The notes under the pieces are model-generated. The model did not search any database and was not told the origin of the DNA. It saw nothing but the letters and a program-made list of their open reading frames with translations. This document shows positions 35,485 to 46,350 of a stretch of DNA of 64,000 nt, piece after piece. Origin of the DNA: Solen grandis (taxonomy: Eukaryota > Mollusca > Bivalvia > Adapedonta > Solenidae); contig CM037795.1 of NCBI GenBank assembly GCA_021229015.1, positions 13,301,193 to 13,365,192 of the forward strand, given 5' to 3'. The stretch's first letter is position 1, and each line of letters begins with the position of its first letter. The translations under genes and the position numbers were made by a program.

Positions 35485-37450
35485 AAGAACACTTGCCAGT
35501 GTATGACATGACAGATTTTAGAATAGTTGTCAATGTATGATATGACAGAATTTAGAACAGTTAGAAATGTATGATATGACAGAATTTAGAACAGTTAGAA
35601 ATGTATGATATGACAGATTTTAGAATAGTTGTCAATGTATATGACAGAATTTAGAACATTGTCAATGTATGATATGACAGAATTTAGAACAGTTGTCAAT
35701 GTATGATATGACAGAATTTAGAACAGTTGTCAATGTATGATATGACAGAATTTAGAACAGTTGTCAATGTATGATATGGAAGAATTTTGAACAGTTGTCA
35801 ATGTTTGAAATGTATGATATGACAGAATTTTGAACAGTTGGAAATAAATACTATAACATAACAGGATTTGGATGAATATTTCAATATGTTATAAGAGGAT
35901 TCAGAACAGATGTAAGCATATAATATGAGAGGATTTAGATCAGTAATCAGTATATGATAGAGGATTCAGAACAGATGTAAGCATGTTATATGAGAGGATT
36001 TGGATCAGTAATCAGTATATGATAGAGGATTCAGAACAGATGTAAGCATGTTATATGAGAGGATTTGGATCAGTAATCAGTATATGATAGAGGATTCAGA
36101 ACAGATGTAAGCATGCTATATGAGAGGATTTGGATCGGTAATCAGTATATGATAGTGGATGCAGAACAGATGTACGCATATTATATGAGAGGATTTAGAT
36201 CAGTAATCAGTATATGATAGAGGATTCAGAACAGATGTAAGCATGTTATATGAGAGGATTTGGATCAGTAATCAGTATATGATAGTGGATTCAGTACAGA
36301 TGTAAGCATATTATATGAGAGGTTTAAGTTTAGAACGTTTGCCAGTATATGATATGAGAGGATTTGGAACAGTTATGTGTATGTTGTGAGAGGATTTAGG
36401 ACAATTGTCAGTAAATATATATGATATGAGAGAATTTAAATCGTTTGCTAGTTGATGATATGAGAGGATTAAGAACATTTGCCAGTTGATGATATGAGAA
36501 GATTTAGAACAGTTTGAAGTATTTGATATGACTTGACTTGACTTGACTATTTGAGTTTACCGTCGCTTCGACAGTATTTCAGTCATATAGCGACGTCCAG
36601 CTAATTACAGGTGGAGGAAAACCCCGAATGCACGGAGGCATCCGGGTAGAACCACCGACCTATCGCAAGCCAGCTGGAAGGCTTCCTCACATGAAAATCC
36701 GAATGACCCTGCCGGGATTCGAACCCACGCGGTGAGGGGCTGAGTGAGTGTTAAAGTCAGCGACTTTACCCTCTCGGCCACGGAGGCCCCTATTTGATAT
36801 GAGAGTATTTAGAACAGTTACAAATATATGATATGACAGTATTTAGATTTGTTGCCATGAGATATGAGAGGATTATGGTATGTCATGACTAAGGGTAAAT
36901 GTCAGTATAGATATAACAGACGTTTGACTTTATGTGTATCATCGTATGATAAAAAGGTTTTTAAGAATGTGTGTGCATTTTAATTTAATTATCTATCAAT
37001 CTGTTAATGACTGTCGTAAATAAATAATTTTATTTTAAATTTAACAAGTCCTTGTTTTAATATTTCCTTCCTCAGTCTAAACTCCGCCTTTGTTTTTGAA
37101 TAAGAATTATTTTATTTATACACGAATACTCAGACACGCAAACACAACACAAAACGGCGAAACTATCTCCACTGAGACTGCTGTCTGGCATATGATTAAG
37201 GGCAGGGAAAACGACTCTTTACAGTGTATGATGTGACAGGATTTAGACAATTTGTCAATGTATGATTTGACAGAATACAGAATAATTGTCCGTGTGTGTT
37301 ATGGCATATTTTAGAACAGTTGACAGTGTACAGGACAAGTCTTGGAACACTTGTAGTGAAGTACGACAGGATTAAGATCAGTGTATGATTTCATCTAATA
37401 GAGAAAACTTATCTGTGTATGATATATAATGATTAAGGACGGCTGGTAGT
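35485..37450. repeat. Evolving minisatellite: 34-bp unit grading into a 65-bp unit
   Basis: From about 35500 the unit GTCAATGTATGATATGACAG plus AATTTAGAACAGTT repeats at exactly 34 bp (35661, 35695, 35729). From about 35890 the period becomes about 65 bp, a two-part unit with GATAGAGGATTCAGAACAGA and TATGAGAGGATTTGGATCAG. After 36300 it decays, is split by a SINE at 36532-36790, and traces persist to about 37450. Confidence 0.9.
36532..36790 (-). mobile_element. SINE, family B, full-length, with target-site duplication
   Basis: A 12-bp direct repeat TATTTGATATGA flanks it (36520-36531 and 36791-36802). Minus-strand order: tRNA-like head (GTGGCCGAGAGGGTAAAGTC, then B box GGGTTCGAATCCC), body with AAGCCTTCCAGCTGGCTTGC and TAATTAGCTGGACGTCGC, 3' core TGACTGAAATACTGTCG, and an (AGTCA)n tail. 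It landed inside the minisatellite. Confidence 0.95.
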
Positions 37451-38734
37451 ATAAGGCCTAGTAAAATATCAGATTTTTTTGTATTGAATTATATAAGCAG
37501 ATACTTATAACATAAGTGAATATGAAAATGTACTTGATTATTTGACTTTTACATTAAACGTATATTATGAATTCTCTTTTTATGTGGATTGGAACGTCAT
37601 AATCGGATGATAAAATCAATTGGCATGTTATCAGGTTTACAGATCTAGATTTATGGAGAAAATAACGCTAAGTATGGAACAGAATTAGGGCAAAAATTGC
37701 ACCTCACCGTCTTACAAGTCCATGTTTACACGTGACATTCTGCCTTTGCCATACTGACAAGTGATATGCTGTATTATGTTAAGTGCGTTTATCAATGCTG
37801 TCTACTGACTAATGCTCTTGTGTATCTTGCATTAGTTAATGATTTGGCTTTCATGTGTCAAAATTTGATGCTGTTATATTTTAATGTTTTGTTGAGCAAC
37901 TATCAATGTGACATTTGTTTTACGTTAAACTGTCTAAACTGCCTCATTTGGGGCAGAATAATCAAAGAGAAGTTAATTTGTAGAATCAAGATCCTGCGTT
38001 TCGTTTTTACTCAGGGGAGGAAACTGAATACTCGGAACTCTGGGAAAGTAATATGATCATAACAGGAGTTGAAATATAATAAATGTATAACAGTTTGACT
38101 TTTTAAATAGTTTTATTTTCACTTAGGGTAATTTTTAGGAGGGGGTGGGGGGCATAGCCCCTTGGTTTTTAGGTGTGTGTGTAGTGGGGGCGGGGGAGGA
38201 CATAGCCTCTTGGGAAATATTTTTTCTAGGAGGACGGAGGTGCATTCTGAGGGGCATCTGAGGGAAATTTGGTAGATTTTTTTTCAGTTTTGACAAGATT
38301 CCTGTCCCACGACCCTCTTGTTATTGTAATGGGGGCGAATGACAACGCTTGGAGGTTGTTGCAGTAGGTGGGCAGTTAACCTATTATTGCTCTTAGGAAG
38401 GACCAGTACTAGACTCATATCCTCCGTAAAAATCTCGCATACAAAACCATGGTAGGTAGCCGCCGGGCTTGAACTCACAACCCGCTTATTCAATATATAG
38501 ATCGTGAAAATATTTTTCTACATGATTTATAGTGACATTAATACGAACTTTATGGCACTGGCTGCAAAGCTAGGTTGCGAGTTCTAATCAAGCTTGGGAC
38601 GTTTTTGTGATATGTATTAAAAACTTGTTAATAATTTATTTAAAAAAATGAAAATAAAATGTATGTTCAGCAATACTAAAGGCGTTTGCCTGATTCAGAT
38701 TAAAGCAGACACAGTTCCGTTGTTGTTGTAGTTG
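37451..38734. other. Non-coding stretch
   Basis: No gene recognised. GT-rich and G-rich runs occur at 38140-38200. A B-box-like segment (GGGCTTGAACTCACAACCCG) near 38464 hints at another tRNA-derived fragment. Confidence 0.4.
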
Positions 38735-38980
38735 TATTGGGGTTTACCGTCGCTGCGATAGTATTTCAATCATATTGCGATGTCCAGCTAATTACAGGTG
38801 GAGGAAGACCCCGAGTACACAGAGGTACCCGGGTAGAACCACCGACCTACCGCAAGCCAGCTGGAAGGCTTCCTCACATGAAAAATCCGAAGTCCCTACC
38901 GGGATTCGAACCCACAGCGGTGGGGGGCTGAGAGATTTGAAGTCCACGACTGTAACCGCTCGGCCACGGCCCGGTGACTC
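38735..38980 (-). mobile_element. SINE, family B, full-length
   Basis: Minus strand: head CGTGGCCGAGCGGTTACAGT and B box GGGTTCGAATCCCGG, the same body as the 36.5-kb copy, and 3' core near ATGATTGAAATACTATCGC. No clear target-site duplication. Confidence 0.9.
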
Positions 38981-39403
38981 TGGGACTTAATTATGAAACT
39001 ACGAACAGTATGTAGATCGACGAGATGTACTTGTATATAAAATTTTGCGTGACGTTAATTATTTTTAAATATTCATCTTTGTAAACCTGAGCTCATATAA
39101 TTTATATCTGAAATGTTTGGCCTGCAATTAGAAAAGCAATGGAAAGTATTATGTAAAATGCAATTATGTCTTTAAGCAGTGGATCTACTTTCAATTTCAA
39201 ACAATTTGTTTAAAAGAAATAACTTTTTCGAATTTGGAAACAGCCACAGTTTCGTACTTCATTTTGCCGATTCTTCCCGAACAGTAGTATAAAGTGACTT
39301 ATTATAGGCACGCCACCTTTTCTGTGGAGGACGAAATTTCTGTATATACTACTCCGAACTACCGACAGCGAGTTCAGGTGACCAACTACAGTTCTACTCG
39401 AGT

Positions 39404-39469
39404 TATAGAGCGTCCGCCTCGGGTGCGGGAGGTCGTGGGTTCGATCCCTGGTCGCAACATACCAAAGTC

Positions 39470-39504
<35 letters not shown>

Positions 39505-39719
39505 TACTGTTAAAGCTCCCTTGCTTGGCGCTCACCATTTAAGGGTAGATGCAGGACTGGCTGGCCCGGTGTCAGGATAATGTGACTGGGTGTGGTATAA
39601 TGTCACATGTCCACGGCGTGATACTGCAATGTGGCAGCACTATATCTATTTCAAGTAAACATCGTCTCCAAATTACTTAAAAATACTGTCGGTGGGACGT
39701 TAAACCCAACAAACACACA
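39404..39719 (+). mobile_element. SINE, family A, 5'-truncated, with target-site duplication
   Basis: Flanked by CTACTCGAGT at 39394-39403 and 39720-39729. Starts within the tRNA-like head (AGAGCGTCCGCCTCGGG, B box GGGTTCGATCCC). An internal A-run of about 30 sits at 39473-39502. Ends with ACTGTCGGTGGGACGTTAAA and a CAAA-type tail. Confidence 0.9.
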
Positions 39720-40193
39720 CTACTCGAGTAAACTCGTATTGATGACGTAATAAATATACTCTAGTTAGCAACCAACTGAACGTATGAGGCTTACCCCTTG
39801 TGACTTTATATGTAAATAGACATATGATTAAAACAATAGATCTTTTATTTATGACTTTTTTCGAGCTTGGGCTTTAATAAAGTAGCTGCCAGCTTACGTG
39901 CTTATTTAAAGACAGGATATCATAGATATTTATAAATTTCTATAAATTTGCCTAGATGCTTTCCGTCCGCCATATTGCTTTCTAGTCTACCCACCTACCT
40001 CTCTGGGTTGAACTCGCGTAACCCTACAGAGTTCGTATGGTAAAACCCCGCACGTTTTATTTGCAACTCTGGTAACTCTAGTTAACTCTAGTAGCTAAAC
40101 TGAACTCGCTCCAAGTCAAACCGACAGAGCGCCCTCCAACGTCATGATGCTAGGTGCACATTTTGACATTTGTCATTCTGCTTGCGTACATGT

Positions 40194-40293
40194 NNNNNNN
40201 NNNNNNNNNNNNNNNNNNNNNNNNNNNNNNNNNNNNNNNNNNNNNNNNNNNNNNNNNNNNNNNNNNNNNNNNNNNNNNNNNNNNNNNNNNNNN
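40194..40293. other. Assembly gap (100 N)
   Basis: Exactly 100 N, the usual placeholder for a gap of unknown size. It lies about 430 bp past the 3' end of the gene at 40.7-44.8 kb, so further exons of that gene could be missing. Confidence 1.
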
Positions 40294-40720
40294 TAAACGT
40301 CACTTCAGGTAAATCCGTTAAATATAGAATACGGTATTCGAGAAGGGATACCTCGTGAGATATTTTGCAATATGTCATCCTAACCAATTCCAGTAGGGAA
40401 TTCTTAGTTCAACCTGTAAAGTGAATGTGATCAGTCATGTGAATTTCTAAATTCTTTTTCTAACATTTCATTTGTGAATGCCATTTCTCTCTTGTGTTAT
40501 CTCAAAGGATTACAGTCTGTAAATGAAAGGGATCGGGTCGACGCATGTGAATCCAAAGGAAACAACAGAAAACGTCATCGTTATTCAAACATGTTTTTCT
40601 CATAAGAGTGTCTTGGAGACAGCTATCTAATTCAGATATTATCTTAAAACAGGTGTGTTCTAAATGCTATGATTTGGTTGCCAACCTTTTTATCTTAAGA
40701 TTGATACAACGTTAAACAAG

Positions 40721-41578
40721 TTACAGATATACAATGATAATCGTGATCAAAACGGCCATAAGGAAACTGCCCTGATCACTCAACATGGTCGAAATATTCA
40801 TTGGAATCGGCTCCAGCTCCTCAGCGCAGAGACGGGCATTCTGGTTCCCATCTTCATTTAGAAATACGACGAATTCATATTCAAAATGGATTGATCTGTC
40901 TAGCTTGCAGTTAAGTATATCATCTTCGCCAAAGAGGATAAACTCAGTTTCCTGCAAAACAATTTGTTCGCAAAAAAGCAAACTTGTCAGACGTAATGTC
41001 TTTGCAGGGCGATGTTGTCTATTGAAAAAAGTTGTTAATGACTTTGAAGACGAAAAACCGATCCTGCCCGTCTCGTGTGCATGAACTTGGAATGCAATCA
41101 TATACTTAGATTGATCCAGTGTGTAGTTTGAGTCTACGTCAAACGCTAGAAACCCAAGCTTAAGTGGGACGATGAACTCATTAACAACAAGGCTCCATTC
41201 CTGGGATAGAAGGTCATTTAGTCGATTGAGGATCCTCTCTGGGTTCATCGTGTTTAGCTTGAAGGTAACTTCCGCAATAATATGGTCAAAGAACTCATTG
41301 CTTACGGCATCCGTTTGCAAAAGGAAAAGCTCAATTATTGATCGGCGATTTGAATCTGTATTGTGCAAACAAGGGATTTCGTCAAGAGACCTTGCAATGG
41401 TGTCAACTCCAATACAGTTTTTCAAGTCGGCGATACGTAGGGGTTGTTCCGGAGTAAGTTGTGAGCCAATCGTATACATTTTTGTTTGCCATGATGTGTA
41501 CATATGTATGCAGTCTCCGAGATTGTTTTTGATCTGACCTATTTGGCAAAATATCTCCCGGCAATTAGATTTAGATGT
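40721..41578 (-). CDS. Surface protein gene, exon 3: C-terminal region with hydrophobic tail
   Basis: Acceptor TTCTATTTCCAG|ACA in phase 0. Encodes 285 residues with a beta-rich look (FKLNTMNPERILNRLND, FEYEFVVFLNEDGNQ) and ends SDQGSFLMAVLITIIIVYL then TAA. No named domain recognised. The small residues before the hydrophobic end suit a GPI attachment site. Confidence 0.75.
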   Translation of the reverse strand, partial: TSKSNCREIFCQIGQIKNNLGDCIHMYTSWQTKMYTIGSQLTPEQPLRIADLKNCIGVDTIARSLDEIPCLHNTDSNRRSIIELFLLQTDAVSNEFFDHIIAEVTFKLNTMNPERILNRLNDLLSQEWSLVVNEFIVPLKLGFLAFDVDSNYTLDQSKYMIAFQVHAHETGRIGFSSSKSLTTFFNRQHRPAKTLRLTSLLFCEQIVLQETEFILFGEDDILNCKLDRSIHFEYEFVVFLNEDGNQNARLCAEELEPIPMNISTMLSDQGSFLMAVLITIIIVYL

Positions 41579-44500
41579 CTGGAAATAGAACATAATATAC
41601 AACTTTTTATTGCTAGTTCTTAAAACTTACGATGTGTTAATGATATAATAATAAGTGGTAAATGAATATTCAAAGGATGCATACGTGATGAACATCAATA
41701 TCAGTCAAAGTGATTAAGCGGTTAGAGTTATGGGTTCGGTTCACTTTCGCGACATACCAAATTCTTTAAAAGGATACTGGTATATATCTCCTTTGTTTTG
41801 TGTTGACGATGTAAGGGTAATTCTAGGATAAAGCGATTGGGTTTGGTATCATATGCCACTTGTCTATGGTCAGATAGCATTTTACCAGAGAGTCTATACC
41901 TGCGAACTATATCTGTCAAATATGGCAAAACCCCAATGGACTGAAACAATGATCGGACGTTAAACTAATTAAATATACTTACTTAATTTGTAATGAAAAA
42001 AACAAATACAGGCATTATAATTTAAGTAATAAAGATTTACTCTGAACACAATAATTGTGTTCGTTGGCTATTTGTGCGAAAATGACGAGCTCGATCCTGT
42101 AAAATCTATCCAGACGAAAGGTACTGGTTGAACAATGGAACCGCCGAGGGACATAAATAATTATTTTCTAAACCGACGTTAAAGATTTTTATATTTGATT
42201 ATGAAAAGAGAAATAAAATATCATCGACACGGTTTGAAATTCATGTTAGATTTGATAGCATGGTAATAACACTCGAAAAGACGCCTTGATTGTCAGATCC
42301 ACAATCAACCTAAAATTGAAAATCCTGTTAAATCATTAATGTCGGTCGACATTATATTTCGTGGATGTTCCTAGGGGAATTTTGTGGGTACATTTACTCG
42401 TGAATCTATGTTCTAGAAAACGTGAGGTCTGTATAAGAGACGAGTTTTTGTGGGAATAAATATTCGTGGATAAAACCCTCCACAACTTTGACGATGAAAA
42501 TTTATTTCACAATAAGCTGTGTACTTACATTCACAAGATTCCAATGGTCCTTCATACATCTAAGATGGGGGTCACCTATCGTCGGTTCTGCCTTGTCCGT
42601 CTGCGATTTATCATTTCTCCTTCTATCAACGCGCATACTAAATTCAAAAAACTTATTGTTATCACCGTTATCAATACATTGTGGTAACAAAATACGACCT
42701 GTATTGCAAACAATGCAAAATATGTAAATGACTTCTCGAACAACCGGAGAGTCAAGGCCACTGGAACAAGCCTCCATAATTTCTTTTTTCGTCAGGCTGA
42801 GATAGGGTGGAACTTGGAATGAGTCATTGTAACACTGATCTATAACAGCTGTGAAACAATCACCGTATTTAGATTTATCCTAGAGAGGATGATCGAATCT
42901 CATAACACACGATGGATTAGGATGGTTCAGGGCTTGTAAGTAAACTGCGATGGACCTCTGGTCAGAAAGATCAGAAAGAACAATTTTGAAGGTAAGACCC
43001 TTTTCTTCAGAATAAATTGGGTACATACTTCCCCACTCTGTGACGTTAACATCACCACACGCTATTCCTCTCCCGTGTTTCCACGTACCACCGGGGCATT
43101 GGTCCTCCATTAGGAAGTGTTTGACACTGGCAGTATAAGAATTGATTATTGACTCGGGTAAACGCGGGTTGAAGCATTGACTTTCTGGTTTCTATAAGAA
43201 GCCGACGGAGTTTGCAGGGAAACAACAGTTGTTGGTCCATTGACAGTTTACATTGCAACTGCAGCCTGAAACAAAAAAGAAATAACTGAACGATAATGAA
43301 GGTAAAGAACGCTTCTAGAAATTCGAGATGTCTTAAGAATACGTTCGTTATTCTGCTTAAATATATAGGGAACGCATTACATTAGTATAGAACCGTCCCC
43401 GGTGGCCGAGTGGTTAGAGCGTCCGCCTCGGGATTGGGAGGTCTGTGTTCGATACCCGGCCGCGACATACCAAAGTCGTAAAAATGGTACTGTTATAGCT
43501 CCCTTGCTTGGCGCTCAGCATATAGGGGTGGTTGCAGGACTGGTTGGCCCGGTGTCAGGATAATGTGACTGGGTGTGGTATCATGCTACATGTCTACGGT
43601 GTGATACTGCAATGTGGCAGCACTATATCTGTCTCCAAATGACTGAAATACTGTCGGTGGGACGTAAAATCCAAACAAACAAACGAACAAACAAACATTA
43701 GTATAGTTCCCGAAAAAGGCCTTTTTCTGTAGTGTGTATTATCAGTCAAATAAAAGAAAGAGCTGGAGTAGATCTTGTTAATTTAAAAATGATAGGGTTA
43801 AAGTTTCTAGCAGGAAGAAAGTGCGATAAATTATAAATTTAACAAGTTTGATAGAAATTTACATTTTGTGTATTCTGTTTCTTTCAATGACAGTTACATT
43901 TAGAATAAAAAATAGTGATTAATGTGGCTTTCGTTTATAGAGTATATGTCACAAAAATCATATTCAAAATATTAATATTGAAATCCTGATGGAACAAAAC
44001 ATGATGCAATTTTGTCAGTGACTTTCCTCCAGAATGACATGGAAACACTTTATTTACATGCATTAATTATGTTTCTTCTCTGTTTTGGTTGGTACAATCA
44101 AATACCTTTAGATCGAATCTCGGCAGGGTCATTCGGATTTTCATGTGAGGAAGCCTTCCAGCTGGCTTGCGGTAGGTCGGTGGTTCTACCCGGATGCCTC
44201 CGTACATTCGGGGTCTTCCTACACCTGTAATTAGCTGGACGTCGCTGACTGAAATACTGTCGAAGCGACGGTAAACTCAAAAAGTCTAGTCTAGTCGAAT
44301 CCCTTTAGCTCCATATTCTCTTGGCGGCAATTTTTGGTAAAGAAAAGTCAGGAGGCTTCGAAAGTTGGCAACTGTTAATCATTTTGTTGGAGGACTACGA
44401 CATAATTTGAAGGACGGATCGACAAATTACAAATAAAATCGAAAATTTTGATTTTTGTGGTACTAAAAACCAATATACAGTTGATATTAATGTAATGTAT

Positions 44501-44811
44501 GATGTTTTAGGTAATAAATGTAGCTTAATACATGATACAGATGCCCCTGATATATTATATATTTAACCAAAAACAACAACAACAAACAAGAACAAAAAAT
44601 ATCGATATCAACAAATATTTAGCTCATACTTACTTTGGCAAATATCGTCACTTGGAGGAGCGTCCTTGTAGAAAACATTGCCTAGGGGACATAACTCCGC
44701 CAGTCCAGTCATTAGTATGTCGTAAAAAGTCAAATTAAATGGAAACTTCCCGCTTGGGAAAATGCAGAGCAGCCCAAGTAAACATACTTTAAAATGACAA
44801 TAAGATTTCAT
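40721..44811 (-). CDS. Secreted/surface protein with somatomedin-B-like Cys cluster, whole gene model
   Basis: Three exons: 44811-44634, 43265-42529, 41578-40721; phases 1 then 0; about 590 codons. Exon 1 gives a signal peptide, exon 2 the motif CSCNVNCQWTNNCC, which matches the somatomedin-B-like pattern found at the N-terminus of many invertebrate receptors, and exon 3 ends in a hydrophobic tail with no charged residues after it. That tail suits either a GPI anchor or the start of a membrane region. In related orphan receptors a seven-helix domain follows; here none is seen, and an assembly gap lies downstream. Two in-frame TAG codons occur in exon 2, so this may be a pseudogene or a null allele. 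No gene name is assigned. Confidence 0.65.
41716..41970 (+). mobile_element. SINE, family A (old)
   Basis: Diverged plus-strand copy in intron 2 of the surface-protein gene: head remnant GCGGTTAGAGTTATGGGTTC, then GCGACATACCAAA, body GATTGGGTTTGGTATCATAT, and end ACGTTAAACTAATTAAAT. Confidence 0.75.
42529..43265 (-). CDS. Surface protein gene, exon 2: Cys-rich domain with two in-frame UAG codons
   Basis: Acceptor TTTGTTTCAG|GC, donor GAAT|GTAAGT. One reading frame spans all 737 nt. It contains CSCNVNCQWTNNCCFPANS, CPGGTWKHGRGIACGDVNV and VIYIFCIVCNTGRI, the last resembling the YCAxCN motif of this receptor group. TAG interrupts at 43191-43193 (after VGFL) and at 42880-42882 (after RFDHPL). 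The frame is otherwise intact on both sides, so these look like substitutions, not frameshifts. Confidence 0.7.
43391..43694 (+). mobile_element. SINE, family A, full-length, with target-site duplication
   Basis: A 12-bp duplication ACATTAGTATAG lies at 43379-43390 and 43695-43706. Head carries the A box (GGTGGCCGAGTGGTTAGAGC) and a near-consensus B box (GTGTTCGATACCC). The body has CTCCCTTGCTTGGCGCTCAG, GTGTCAGGATAATGTGACTG and GATACTGCAATGTGGCAGCA. The 3' core is ATGACTGAAATACTGTCGG with a (CAAA)n tail. It is the best reference copy in the window. Confidence 0.95.
44105..44290 (+). mobile_element. SINE, family B, 5'-truncated
   Basis: Begins at the end of the head (CGAATCTCGGCAGGGTCATT), with body GAAGCCTTCCAGCTGGCTTG, 3' core TGACTGAAATACTGTCGAAG and an (AGTCT)n tail. 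It overlaps no exon of the neighbouring gene. Confidence 0.85.
44634..44811 (-). CDS. Surface protein gene, exon 1: signal peptide
   Basis: Starts MKSYCHFKVCLLGLLCIFPS, a basic n-region then a hydrophobic core, and runs to DDICQ at donor CCAAA|GTAAGT. A GTG three codons upstream opens the longer frame, but the ATG at 44811 fits a signal peptide. Phase 1 joins to exon 2 as Ser before CSCNVNC. Confidence 0.75.
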
Positions 44812-45315
44812 ATTGCTCACTGTTAACCCCGGCTAACACTAAAGGTACTGCAGTTATTTGAAGAGTTGCACGAAATATTGTGTTTCTGCTACTGGCTGAA
44901 TTTGGTTTCCATGCACACGATTGACCAACAGCTTCGAAGACTACAGAAAAGTTATGATATTGCATCTTTGAAAAAGAATACCGATATTGGTTTTGGAAAA
45001 ATACTCTTCCTTATGAGAAAATATGAATTGAAGTTTGTATGTTACGTTTATAGTGATATGATTGTATGTAAGCAATAACACAGTTGTACACTGATGATGG
45101 TATCATACAAGTTAATCAAATGGTACCTTCTGTAATTTTAAATTCTTCTTTACATTTGTGTAGAGACGCAAGGCAACTGGTTGTGTTTTCAGTTGAGTTC
45201 TGCCTTACATAATTTCGCATTGGACATGCATATTTCATCTAGATTTTAAAGTTCCAGAAAGATATGAAAGTATCTCACAACAAAGTCACTAGATATTCAA
45301 AACAATGTCATTATA

Positions 45316-45337
45316 GAACTAGCCTTACGTTAAGTTG
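45316..45337. repeat. Target-site duplication of LINE A, 3' side
   Basis: 22 bp, GAACTAGCCTTACGTTAAG plus TTG, identical to 49958-49979. Confidence 0.9.
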
Positions 45338-45740
45338 TTGTTATTGATTTTTTGTTTTCGGTACTATCAAATTATCTCTTGATGTTTTTCTAAGTTGCTG
45401 TTTTGTTATTGATTTTTGTTGTCGGTACTATCAAATTATCTCTTGATGTTTTATTAAGCTGTTGTTTTGTTCTTGATTTTTGTTTTCGGTACAATCAAAT
45501 ATTCTCTTGATGTTTTATTAAGTTGTTGTTATGTTCTTGATTTTGTTTTTGGTACTATCGAATTATCTCTTGATGTTTAATTAGGTGTCTGTTTTGTTCT
45601 TGATTTTGTTTTCAGTACTTTTATATCATCTCTTGATTTTTTTCTAAGTTGCTGTTATGTTCTTGATTTTGGTTGTCGGTGCTATCAAATTATCTTTTGA
45701 TGTTTTATTAAGTTGCTATTATGTTCTTGATTTTTAGACG
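45338..45740 (-). repeat. 64-bp tandem tail of LINE A
   Basis: About six units of CGGTACTATCAAATTATCTC, TTGATGTTTT and TTGCTGTTTTGTTATTGATT, spaced 64 bp (for example 45375 and 45439). It abuts the target-site duplication directly, so it is the element's 3' end. Confidence 0.85.
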
Positions 45741-46350
45741 GCAACTTGCTATCGTCTTTAGTAGCTACAAACACTTACCAGGCATCGCTGACCTTGCCAA
45801 TTTGCATATTTTCCATAACAAATTTACTTGTACCTGTCCGCGCTTAGTGCGGATCCACGCAATGCGAATGGAATATGTTACGCAGACCCTTTATTCATAA
45901 TCATAACCGCTTTTCATATGCTGTTGTTTGTAAACGTGTTATTTTGCTCTGTAAACATCCATTTTAAGCGTGAACAATATATCCGTGACACTTATAAATC
46001 AGAACAGAAACTCACAGAACAAACAGAATTTTATTCATGATTTGTACATAGTACATCATCAACATCTTAAATACAAATACAAATATAGTATCACGTGACA
46101 TGTAACTTTTACTCATATAAGTATATAGGAAAAATATTTAATTTCTGGTAATGAATCGTAGACTGAACCATGGATCGTAGATTGAACAAGTAATTCAGTC
46201 ATTATGAATATATAAATAATACCTTACAAATATTGTTTTAGATAACATCGAGAACGAACTAACAAGTTAAATCTTTTCTGAACAAATTCAGATAAAACAA
46301 ATAATTAATTATGTATAAATACTGACTAAATAACACATAGAATGAATTTA

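Noticed and set aside
37766..38056. 96-codon plus-strand frame
   Set aside because: Cys/Leu-rich chance frame in AT-rich DNA without splice sites or homologous domains.
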